Assembly: GCA_030673965.1 (NCBI GenBank)
Contig: JAUTCN010000002.1
Coordinates: 1 to 64,000, forward strand
Source: Fusobacterium sp. JB019
Lineage (GTDB): Bacteria; Fusobacteriota; Fusobacteriia; Fusobacteriales; Fusobacteriaceae
Length of the DNA stretch: 64,000 bases
Direction: 5' to 3'
This document shows positions 27,450 through 34,860 of the stretch, in pieces. Numbering within the stretch: the stretch's first letter is position 1; each line of letters starts with the position of its first letter. The position numbers were made by a program, and so were the translations under genes. The notes under the pieces are model-generated. The model did no database searches. It worked only from the letters and a program-made list of their open reading frames with translations, and was not told the origin of the DNA.

Positions 27450-30400
27450 ATGACTAAAAAAATAAAAAATAAAAGCTCTATTGTTAGAATTATTATTTCA
27501 AATTTTGATTATGAAAAAATTAAAGAATTAAAGATTCTTTATAAAAAGCATGCAGGTGTAGATACTATTGGAATTCAGATGGAAAAAATAAATTTTGATA
27601 CTGCTGATGAAACAAATAAAATATTCTTTGTAGAGGGAACTCCTAAAGGAAGAAAGGATACTTTAAAAAGAGAAAACATAGGATTAGAATGTGAAACTGA
27701 TAAGGAACATAATATTATTGTTAAAAAATATTATGAAGGAGAAATGATAAAAAATTATAAGATTTCAGGAATATATGAAAAAACAAAATCAAACGAAATT
27801 TTAGTAACAGTAGAGTTAGAAGATTTATTAAATAAAAATGATTCAGATAAGAGAACAATTAAAACAAAAACTACTAGAAAATTATTAAAAGAAGAAGTTT
27901 GTAAAAATTATGCTCTAATAGAAAAAACTGATTTTTCTAAAATAGATTCTAATAAAATTTATAATATAAATAGATTTTTAGATTATCGTTCTAATATGTT
28001 ATATTATTATATTTTTATAAATTATTTTATTATGAAATCAGTTAAAAAAGAAGATTTATCATTAAAAGAAGGAAATGAAAAAGAAATTTGGAAAATTTTT
28101 CAAGTTAAAGATATAAATATCATAAAAAATATTAAAGAGGATATAAAGAAACAATTAAAGGAAAATATATCTCAGTTTATTGAAAATTATGAAGAGAGAA
28201 TAGAAAAATTAAAAGAAAAGGATAACCATCAACATCAAGAGTTAGTTGAAATAAGTAAAGAAAAATTAATAGAACATCTAGATTTAGACATTGATAAAAT
28301 ATTAGAATTATTAGTTGATTTAAGGCATAAATTGATGCATTATGATTATTCATATTTTAATGATCTTTTTACTGGAAAATTAAATTCACAAGAATCTCAA
28401 AAATTAAAATATTTACTTGATTTAAATATTTTTAAAGAATTATCAAAAATAAAAGAAGCTCAGTTAAAAGAAAAATTAAATTATATAACTGATAAAGATG
28501 AAATAGAAATTTTTCAAGGTAAAAAAACTGAAAAAGCTAAAACTATCTATAATCTTTATAATCGTATATGTAATGCTAAAAGAGGTTTTAATAATTATGT
28601 AAATAGTTTTTTTTATAATGATGGTGAAGAAATAATAGAAGTAAAAGAATTAATAAATAATGATTTTGAAAATAGAGATTTAGATAAATTTAAAAATAGA
28701 AGTAATAAGGATAAGGAACTTTTAAATGGAGAAGCTTATTATTCAGATATTCATTTATTTAAAGACTATAAAAAATTATATAATAGAAAAAAAGAGCTTG
28801 TAACAGAGCAATCATCATTAATTGATTATAAGAATAAAGATCAGAAGAAAAGATTGAAAGATCTTAATAATCTTCAAACTAAAAAGAAACAAGAAATGGA
28901 AAAAATAACAAATTTTAATTCTTTGAATAGGTTAGAATATAAAATGAAAATTGCATTTGGGATATTAAATGAAGAGAAGATTTTACATACTTTAAAAGGA
29001 AATTATTTAAATAGAACAGAATTATTTAAACAAGAAAAGATTAATAAAGTTGCTGAATATCTAAAAATTTCTATTGATGATAGCTCAAATAAAAGTTATA
29101 TAGAAGATTTAACTAAAGCTTTAGATAACAATAAGGAAGAGAGTATTTTGAAGGATAAAGTAGAGAATAATTTAATTAAATTTTATACTTTAATTTATTT
29201 ATTACTTCCAAGAGAAATAAAAGGAGATTTTTTAGGATTTATAAAGCATAATTATTATCAAATGAAAAACAATAATTTTGAATCAGAAGAATTAAAAAAT
29301 GAAAATGAAGAAGATAATTTTTTTCATAATTTAAGAAGATTTGAGGCAATTAACAAAAAAATAGAAATTTTTTCATATGATTTTTCTTTCTTAAATGGTG
29401 GAGATATAGAAATACAAAATTTATATACTAAACTAGGAATTGAAGGAAAATTCTTTAAAAGAAATGGTGTTGAAAAAGATTTTTTCAAACATAATATTTT
29501 TGTTACTTTGATAAAATATTATGAAAATATATTTAAACTTTGTAATGATGTAGAATTATCTTGTTTACTTGCTTATTGCTCAGAAAATAATAAAAAATTA
29601 GAAATAGATGAATTAGAAAAAGATATAAAACCAGGAAAATATTTAAATTTTTCAAATGTAATTAAATATTCATTAAAAAAATTTAATTTGATAGATAAAT
29701 TACAAATGGAAAAAAGTTTAAGCAACATTAAATCAAAATTAGATTTAAGAAATAAAATAGATCATTTAAATTTTAAAGAATTATTTATTGATGTTTTAAA
29801 TAATGAAGGGCAATTAAAAGAAGAGGAAGATAAATTAATACAAGTTTTTAAAGAATTATCAGGTGTTATTAATTTTAGAGCTTTAGATAAAAATATAATG
29901 AATGATTTTTATATGAGGAAAGAACAGCTTCACTTTAATTTAAGAAAATATTTAGCAGAAAATGGAATGAAAGAAAAAACTTCGAAAGATTATTTATCTA
30001 AGCAATCTAAAGAAAAAGAATTATTAGCTTTTTATAAATTAACAAAAGATAACTATCCAGAAATAATAAAAACTATTAATTTTGTGAATGCTTATATTGA
30101 AAAAGGAGAGCTTGATTTAAAAATAAAAAAAGGTTTTAAAGATAAATATGGAATGAAAGAAATTAATTTAATCAAAAAGAAAAATAGAAAAACAGAAAAA
30201 TATCCAAAAAACATAGAAAATATAGAAAAAGATAATAATGAATTAGAAAAAGCGCAATTAATAAGAAAATTAAATGAAGATGTTTCTTTATTGATTGGTT
30301 TATATAAAAGAGAGAAGACCATTAAAATTAAAAAATATATTACAGATAAAATTTTAAAAAGAGATGATGTAAAAGCATTAACATTTAGAATTCATAATAG

Positions 30401-30797
30401 CTTAAATGTAGATTTAGTAAAAAAATTATATTTTGAAATAGTAAATAATAAATTAAATGTTTATATGGATGATAGGTATCTTAATTATGATTCTGAAAAT
30501 AGTTCTATTGAATTGTTTGACAATATAATTATAGAATTTAAATATGAAAATGATAATAAAAAAAGTGAAGAATTTTTTGAAATTAAAGGATATTTAAAAA
30601 ATAATTCAAGTAAAGTTTATTATCACAATACTTTTGATTATAAGAATAATAAAATTATTCTTCATCAAACAGAACATAATGCTAAAGAAATTGAGTATAA
30701 AAAGAAAATTAAAATTGGAGGTAAGGACATAGATGTTAGAACTAAAAATTTAAAACATGATTGGGATTTTAAATTTTGGGAAGTTAAACACTCTTAA
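27450..30797 (+). CDS. cas13c: Cas13c, type VI-C CRISPR RNA-guided RNase
   Basis: The 1115-residue, lysine-rich protein carries two RxxxxH HEPN active sites: RHKLMH (R292, H297) and RNKIDH (R767, H772). These are the catalytic pairs of Cas13 nucleases, which cleave target and bystander RNA once the crRNA pairs. Size, a single effector, an array with a 5' repeat handle directly downstream, and absence of cas1/cas2 fit type VI-C. A third RxxxxH (RKEQLH, R823) does not look like a HEPN motif. The ATG follows AGAAGGAG at 27435-27442, and a strong terminator stands upstream, so transcription is independent. Base composition is slightly poorer in GC than the flanks, consistent with transfer. Confidence 0.9.
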   Translation: MTKKIKNKSSIVRIIISNFDYEKIKELKILYKKHAGVDTIGIQMEKINFDTADETNKIFFVEGTPKGRKDTLKRENIGLECETDKEHNIIVKKYYEGEMIKNYKISGIYEKTKSNEILVTVELEDLLNKNDSDKRTIKTKTTRKLLKEEVCKNYALIEKTDFSKIDSNKIYNINRFLDYRSNMLYYYIFINYFIMKSVKKEDLSLKEGNEKEIWKIFQVKDINIIKNIKEDIKKQLKENISQFIENYEERIEKLKEKDNHQHQELVEISKEKLIEHLDLDIDKILELLVDLRHKLMHYDYSYFNDLFTGKLNSQESQKLKYLLDLNIFKELSKIKEAQLKEKLNYITDKDEIEIFQGKKTEKAKTIYNLYNRICNAKRGFNNYVNSFFYNDGEEIIEVKELINNDFENRDLDKFKNRSNKDKELLNGEAYYSDIHLFKDYKKLYNRKKELVTEQSSLIDYKNKDQKKRLKDLNNLQTKKKQEMEKITNFNSLNRLEYKMKIAFGILNEEKILHTLKGNYLNRTELFKQEKINKVAEYLKISIDDSSNKSYIEDLTKALDNNKEESILKDKVENNLIKFYTLIYLLLPREIKGDFLGFIKHNYYQMKNNNFESEELKNENEEDNFFHNLRRFEAINKKIEIFSYDFSFLNGGDIEIQNLYTKLGIEGKFFKRNGVEKDFFKHNIFVTLIKYYENIFKLCNDVELSCLLAYCSENNKKLEIDELEKDIKPGKYLNFSNVIKYSLKKFNLIDKLQMEKSLSNIKSKLDLRNKIDHLNFKELFIDVLNNEGQLKEEEDKLIQVFKELSGVINFRALDKNIMNDFYMRKEQLHFNLRKYLAENGMKEKTSKDYLSKQSKEKELLAFYKLTKDNYPEIIKTINFVNAYIEKGELDLKIKKGFKDKYGMKEINLIKKKNRKTEKYPKNIENIEKDNNELEKAQLIRKLNEDVSLLIGLYKREKTIKIKKYITDKILKRDDVKALTFRIHNSLNVDLVKKLYFEIVNNKLNVYMDDRYLNYDSENSSIELFDNIIIEFKYENDNKKSEEFFEIKGYLKNNSSKVYYHNTFDYKNNKIILHQTEHNAKEIEYKKKIKIGGKDIDVRTKNLKHDWDFKFWEVKHS

Positions 30798-30800
30798 GTC

Positions 30801-30829
30801 TTTACAAATAAAAGTTTTAGTGGTATAAT
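30801..30829 (+). promoter_or_regulatory. Strong promoter for the small hydrophobic peptide gene
   Basis: TTTACA at 30801-30806 and a perfect TATAAT at 30824-30829 are 17 bases apart, starting four bases after the cas13c stop. Transcription would start near 30836 and give a roughly 90-base 5' UTR. Confidence 0.75.
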
Positions 30830-30929
30830 TGCTTTGAAAATATCAAGTTGTTATTTTTAGCTTTAATCTTTTAAATAGATTTTATTAATGAAGAGTCGTT
30901 AAGACAAATCTAATTTTAGGAGGTTACAT

Positions 30930-30992
30930 ATGGACTTATTTATCCTTATAGCTAATATAGCAATTGCAGTTATTCAGTATTTTGCTAAATAA
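30930..30992 (+). CDS. 20-residue hydrophobic peptide, candidate type I toxin
   Basis: AGGAGG at 30918-30923 lies six bases before an ATG that opens a 20-codon frame (MDLFILIANIAIAVIQ... ending YFAK). The peptide is one membrane-spanning stretch with a charged end, the look of type I toxin peptides. The mRNA has its own strong promoter. Its 5' end (AAAATATCAAGTTG, 30837-30850) is perfectly complementary over 14 bases to its 3' end (CAACTTGATATTTT, 31006-31019), as in toxin mRNAs held silent by end-to-end pairing. A minus-strand promoter TTGTCT-17-TAAAAT (30907 to 30879) could make an antisense RNA over the 5' UTR. The toxin role is inferred. Confidence 0.6.
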   Translation: MDLFILIANIAIAVIQYFAK

Positions 30993-31000
30993 TTGTAATT

Positions 31001-31022
31001 AATATCAACTTGATATTTTTTT
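31001..31022 (+). terminator. AT-only terminator of the small peptide mRNA
   Basis: AATATCA pairs with TGATATT around ACT and is followed by T-rich sequence. The same bases form the long-range pairing partner of the 5' end. Confidence 0.6.
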
Positions 31023-31037
31023 ATTTGCTTTCAAAAA

Positions 31038-31079
31038 CTGTCGACCTCCGATAAGGAAAAAACACCTATAGATCGACAG
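31038..31079 (+). repeat. Hairpin element, copy 1 (upstream of the Cas13c array)
   Basis: A 42-base element has outer stem CTGTCGA/TCGACAG, an inner AGG/CCT stem around a variable eight-base loop (AAAAAACA), and a T-run after it. The core matches copy 2 at 32187-32228 outside the loop; the match extends upstream through TTTCAAAAA. The single-stranded ACCTCC is complementary to GGAGGT of the small peptide's ribosome site. It may be a terminator, an sRNA or a mobile-element end. Confidence 0.7.
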
Positions 31080-31091
31080 ATTTTTAATTCC

Positions 31092-31120
31092 TTGATTTTA
31101 TTATCATTATGTAATATACT
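31092..31120 (+). promoter_or_regulatory. Promoter in the leader of the Cas13c array
   Basis: TTGATT at 31092-31097 and TATACT at 31115-31120 are 17 bases apart and face the array. A weak dyad TGAAAAAA/TTTTTTCA follows at about 31132-31153. Confidence 0.6.
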
Positions 31121-31212
31121 ATTTTTAGTAGTGAAAAAAAAGAGCTTTTTTCATGAGTTCGACAATAGTACACACTTTGAGCCAATGATATCAAAGATTT
31201 ATATCACTACCT

Positions 31213-31836
31213 AGACTAAACTCACTAATGTGAGATTTAAACCTTCAAAGTTCCATACTTGGTTTGGGTGGAGTTTTAAGACTAAACTCACTAATGTGAG
31301 ATTTAAACTTTTTTTAAAACTTTTAATTGTTCTTTTGTTTTCTCAGACTAAACTCACTAATGTGAGATTTAAACAAGCTCGAGATATCAAAAATTTCATC
31401 TGTAACTTTATAGACTAAACTCACTAATGTGAGATTTAAACTATAACTTCAAATAATATTTATCACTTTGAAAAGAGACTAAACTCACTAATGTGAGATT
31501 TAAACTTGTACTTGACAGTAATATTGCTGCGGAATACAGTCAGACTAAACTCACTAATGTGAGATTTAAACTCCATTCCAACTGTAAGAGGATTATGAAT
31601 CATCATAGACTAAACTCACTAATGTGAGATTTAAACTGTTTTTAGTATCAACATTGAACATTCTATGTAACAAGACTAAACTCACTAATGTGAGATTTAA
31701 ACATTTTTGAAATTCATTTATACCAAACTTATCTATATAGACTAAACTCACTAATGTGAGATTTAAACCTGTAAAATTCGTCTTTTTGTCCTTGTTCGGT
31801 GTATAAAGACTAAACTCACTAATGTGAGATTTAAAT
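31213..31836 (+). CRISPR. Type VI-C CRISPR array, 10 repeats and 9 spacers
   Basis: The 30-base repeat starts AGACTAAACTC, contains stem CTCAC-TAAT-GTGAG, and ends GATTTAAAC. Repeats begin at 31213, 31279, 31345, 31412, 31476, 31542, 31607, 31673, 31739 and 31807. Spacers are 34-38 bases. Only the last repeat differs (final base T, not C), so the leader is on the left and transcription is rightward. A crRNA with the repeat at its 5' side fits Cas13c. Spacer 6 (31572-31606) reads, on the complementary strand, as MMIHNPLTVGM, a ClpP-like phage prohead protease motif. Confidence 0.97.
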
Positions 31837-32186
31837 ATAAATCTACTACATTTTTAAGTGAGCATTTTCATGCATAATTATATTAGCATTTATATTGTTT
31901 TAAAGAAAATTAAAAAAATACAAACAAAATATAAAAATGAAGTAATTCACTCTCTGCCTGAAGGATATGGGAGTAGCTTAGAAATAAAATATATTATAAA
32001 TTGGAAAAGAAGTAGATAAAATTTTTTATAAAAAAAAAATAGGATTTTTAAAAAATTAAAGAAGAGAGAATAATTAAATTTTATATAATAAAATGAATTT
32101 AATAGAATCTCGAGTGAAAGTTTTAAATCAAAATATTTTAGATATTTTAACTATAACTGATATTAAAAATTAATTAGTTTCAAAAA
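31837..32186. other. Inter-array region with no convincing gene
   Basis: This 350-base AT-rich stretch separates the Cas13c array from hairpin copy 2. An open frame at 31870-32019 (49 codons, includes VIHSLPEGYGSSLEIKY) has no ribosome site and no recognised family; it may be a fragment. No promoter or repeat is clear. Confidence 0.5.
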
Positions 32187-32228
32187 CTGTCGACCTCCGA
32201 TAAGGCAATTTTACCTATAGATCGACAG
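32187..32228 (+). repeat. Hairpin element, copy 2 (between the two arrays)
   Basis: This is identical in stem sequence to copy 1 and in the same orientation 1149 bases away. Only the eight-base loop differs (CAATTTTA), and T6 follows. A partial inverted match (GGGGGTCGACAG, 32317-32328) lies in the leader of the second array, with 11 of 12 bases complementary to the CTGTCGACCTCC of the hairpin and the twelfth able to form a G-U pair in RNA. Confidence 0.7.
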
Positions 32229-32321
32229 TTTTTTATAAAAATAATAAAATAAAAGAATTATATAAAAATTGAGAGAGTAGATAAGAAAAACTTATAGTAA
32301 AAATTATAAAAATTTAGGGGG

Positions 32322-32351
32322 TCGACAGAAACGACTTTCTTGTGCTATAAT
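32322..32351 (+). promoter_or_regulatory. Promoter in the leader of the second array
   Basis: TCGACA at 32322-32327 and TATAAT at 32346-32351 are 18 bases apart. TSS would be near 32358, about 18 bases before the first repeat. Confidence 0.65.
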
Positions 32352-32375
32352 TTTGAATAGGTTACAAGGGTACCT

Positions 32376-33541
32376 AATTTAATCTAACCAATGTGGAATG
32401 TAAATCTACCTACCATCATTGCTTTTATTTGCTCTATCTTTTTAATTTAATCTAACCAATGTGGAATGTAAATTTAACTGAAAGCACAAATTATAAAGAA
32501 ATAAGCTGGGAATTTAATCTAACCAATGTGGAATGTAAATTCATTTTTCAAGCTCTTTAAATAAAGCTTTAAAAGAAATTTAATCTAACCAATGTGGAAT
32601 GTAAATACCGGAAAAGTTTACAACAATTATTATTTTCAAATAGAATTTAATCTAACCAATGTGGAATGTAAATCTTTTTTATTTATTTTTATTAGTGGAT
32701 TGCTGTCATAATTTAATCTAACCAATGTGGAATGTAAATAAAGAAAAACAAGGGGCTATATTAAATCAACTGTTTGAATTTAATCTAACCAATGTGGAAT
32801 GTAAATTGGGGCTTACCATATCTTCAGGAATATAGTCAGGGTAATTTAATCTAACCAATGTGGAATGTAAATGAATTAGGTGGACAAATTAAAGTTTTAG
32901 TGCCTAAAATTTAATCTAACCAATGTGGAATGTAAATTCATCCCCTGTTAAGCACTTCTCTCTTCGATTATAGCTTAAATTTAATCTAACCAATGTGGAA
33001 TGTAAATTTGTGTTCATCAGAAAAAACACAAAGTTTGTCCTAGCAATTTAATCTAACCAATGTGGAATGTAAATCAATGGCATCTTTAAAGGATAATAAA
33101 TTTTTATCAAGAAATTTAATCTAACCAATGTGGAATGTAAATAAATACTATATCTTTTACATTTTCCTTTGCTCCGTTCAATTTAATCTAACCAATGTGG
33201 AATGTAAATATAACATTAATGTTCCTATAGTGGAAATTATAGGAATTTAATCTAACCAATGTGGAATGTAAATGGAGGTGGATTGTTAAGAGAAACAGAG
33301 TTATATCTGTAATTTAATCTAACCAATGTGGAATGTAAATTAATACCGCACGAGCTACTATAAGACCATCTTTGTTTAATTTAATCTAACCAATGTGGAA
33401 TGTAAATTTATGAATAGTCTCTGTATAGCAGACACTGCATAAAAATTTAATCTAACCAATGTGGAATGTAAATTATCAGAAAGAAATTATGGATGCTTTT
33501 AATAATTCTAAAATTTAATCTAACCATTGTGGAACAAGTTA
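32376..33541 (+). CRISPR. Second CRISPR array, 18 repeats and 17 spacers, type I-B-like repeat
   Basis: The 30-base repeat starts AATTTAATCTAACC, has a short CCA/TGG stem and ends GGAATGTAAAT. Starts are 32376, 32444, 32511, 32577, 32644, 32710, 32777, 32843, 32908, 32978, 33045, 33113, 33180, 33244, 33311, 33378, 33444 and 33512. Spacers are 34-40 bases. The last repeat is degenerate (CCATTGTGG, then the 3' end lost), so the leader is on the left. The repeat resembles type I-B repeats of Fusobacterium and Clostridium by its TAAAT end; no Cascade genes are in the window. It aligns with the Cas13c repeat at 21 of 30 positions. Confidence 0.95.
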
Positions 33542-33863
33542 AAACTACCTTTAATGAGGGTAAAAACAACAAAAAATGCTTAATTTTGTACTAATTAAAT
33601 GAACAATTGTCTGGAAAATAGTAAAAATAGGTGTTTTTTGTATTTTTTGCTTCTTAAAATCTTTTTAATAAAAGAGTTACAAGGAGGGTTAACGTGCCTG
33701 TTAGAGGGGTTCTAGAAGGCCAAAATTAACCTATGTAATTACAAGGGGAAAGTGTGAAAATGTTCTTATTCTTGAAATAAGAGGCTATTTTTTTCTAAAA
33801 AAATATATTATTAAAGGTTGTAATTATATAATGTTACAATTTTTTTGTATAAAATATGTTTGC
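33542..33863 (+). other. Region with two mini-ORFs and a terminator between the array and decayed repeats
   Basis: AAGGAGGG at 33681-33688 is five bases before GTG at 33694, opening an 11-codon frame (VPVRGVLEGQN, stop at 33729). A second site, AAGGGG at 33743-33748, precedes GTG at 33754 with an eight-codon frame (stop at 33780). TCTTATT/AATAAGA (33764-33782) plus a T-run from 33787 looks like a terminator overlapping the second frame. TATAAT at 33827-33832 could start a transcript into the decayed repeats. No known gene is recognised; a mini-ORF toxin RNA is one possibility. Confidence 0.45.
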
Positions 33864-33953
33864 TTATTAATCTAACCATTATGGAATGTAAAGATTTGAA
33901 TTATTTATTAATCAAGAAGTTTAACCTTAATCTAACCATTGTGGAATATATAA
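33864..33953 (+). CRISPR. Decayed two-repeat CRISPR unit with a 30-base spacer
   Basis: Units at 33864-33893 and 33924-33953 keep TTAATCTAACCATT and TGGAAT of the second array's repeat but vary at the ends. Both carry CCATT, as does the degenerate last repeat of the array, while the other 17 carry CCAAT. The 30-base gap between them is spacer-sized. A partial third copy (GTGGAATTGAAAT) starts near 33956. It has its own upstream TATAAT (33827). Confidence 0.65.
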
Positions 33954-34032
33954 CTGTGGAATTGAAATATCTTTTCCACTTTTTTTTATTAGATTAATAT
34001 TAATTTTTTTTAATTGATGTTAGTAAAATGAA

Positions 34033-34060
34033 CAATTAAAATTTTAATTGGACTTTTTTA
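34033..34060 (+). terminator. Palindrome with T-run
   Basis: CAATTAAAATTTTAATTG at 34033-34050 is a perfect 18-base palindrome followed by GACTTTTTT. It may end transcription from the decayed CRISPR unit. The stem is AT-rich, so strength is doubtful. Confidence 0.45.
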
Positions 34061-34181
34061 TAAGTTATAGGTTATAATTGAATGTAACACTATATATTGA
34101 CTATAAAATATAAGAGAAAAGACTAATAAAATTATAAATAAAAAGAAATAAAATAAGATAAAAAATTGGGAAGGAGAAAGA

Positions 34182-34829
34182 ATGTCAGGATATGTTTTTG
34201 AAAAATTATCTATAAAAATTAATGGGGTGGAAAAATTTTACAATGTACCAAAAGTAAATGAATGTCCTCATTGTCATAAAGGAATAGCTCCATATGTTTT
34301 ATCTATAACTGAAACTGATTTAGAGACAAGAACTTTTGCAATAATGGCCCAGTGTCCACGCTGTAGTAGATATTTTGCAATGGCTTACAAATTACCTTTT
34401 GGAACAAAAGTTGCAGAACCTATAGAATACGTGTATACTAATAAAAAAATTAATAATGAATTACCTATTGAATTAAATAATATTTCTAAAAGATTTATAG
34501 AAATGTATAATCAATCATTAATTGCAGAACAAAATAATCTTGATAAGATTGCTGGAATGGGATTCAAAAAATCAATTGATTTTCTGATAAAGGATTATCT
34601 AATTAATTTTAGAAAAAAAGAAGAAAATAAAATTTTAAACTTATCTTTAGAAGATGAGATAGAAGAAATAGAAGATTCTAAAATTAAAAATTTAGTTTTA
34701 TCATATAAATGGCTAAATTATTGTGATTTTTGCAATAGTGATTTTGATAAGGAAGATATAGAAGAAATGAAAAAATTTATTAATATTTTTTCTAAATTTT
34801 TTATTTATAACGCTTCAATAGAAAAATAG
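34182..34829 (+). CDS. DUF4145-like protein with N-terminal zinc ribbon
   Basis: The 215-residue protein has CPHC at about residue 28 and CPRC at about residue 59, a treble-clef/zinc-ribbon pair, then a helical domain (about 100-175; EQNNLDKIAGMGFKKSIDFLIKDYL) like DUF4145, a HEPN-related domain found alone and in restriction subunits. No RxxxxH active site is present, so RNase activity is unlikely. Promoter TTGAAT-18-TATAAA (34078-34107) and GGGAAGGAG precede it. Whether it belongs to the CRISPR locus or is just a neighbour is unknown. Confidence 0.7.
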   Translation: MSGYVFEKLSIKINGVEKFYNVPKVNECPHCHKGIAPYVLSITETDLETRTFAIMAQCPRCSRYFAMAYKLPFGTKVAEPIEYVYTNKKINNELPIELNNISKRFIEMYNQSLIAEQNNLDKIAGMGFKKSIDFLIKDYLINFRKKEENKILNLSLEDEIEEIEDSKIKNLVLSYKWLNYCDFCNSDFDKEDIEEMKKFINIFSKFFIYNASIEK

Positions 34830-34860
34830 TTTTAAAATTTATCATAGGGAGAAGAAAAAT

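Noticed and set aside
29916-29933. Third RxxxxH (RKEQLH, R823) in Cas13c as an active site
   Set aside because: The second position is not N, H or Q and it lies too close to the better motif RNKIDH; likely chance.
31230-31418. 62-codon open frame in the Cas13c array
   Set aside because: It is made of CRISPR repeats and spacers; the recurring peptide comes from the repeat.
31870-32019. 49-codon open frame between the arrays
   Set aside because: It has no ribosome site and no recognised family; kept only as a remark in the region entry.
31038-32228. The twin hairpins as a third CRISPR repeat type
   Set aside because: Only two copies 1149 bases apart, with a changed loop and T-runs, do not make an array.
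33894-33923. Self-targeting by the decayed unit's spacer inside the window
   Set aside because: I found no match beyond a few scattered bases, with a gap in the seed (near 33590); not enough to claim.
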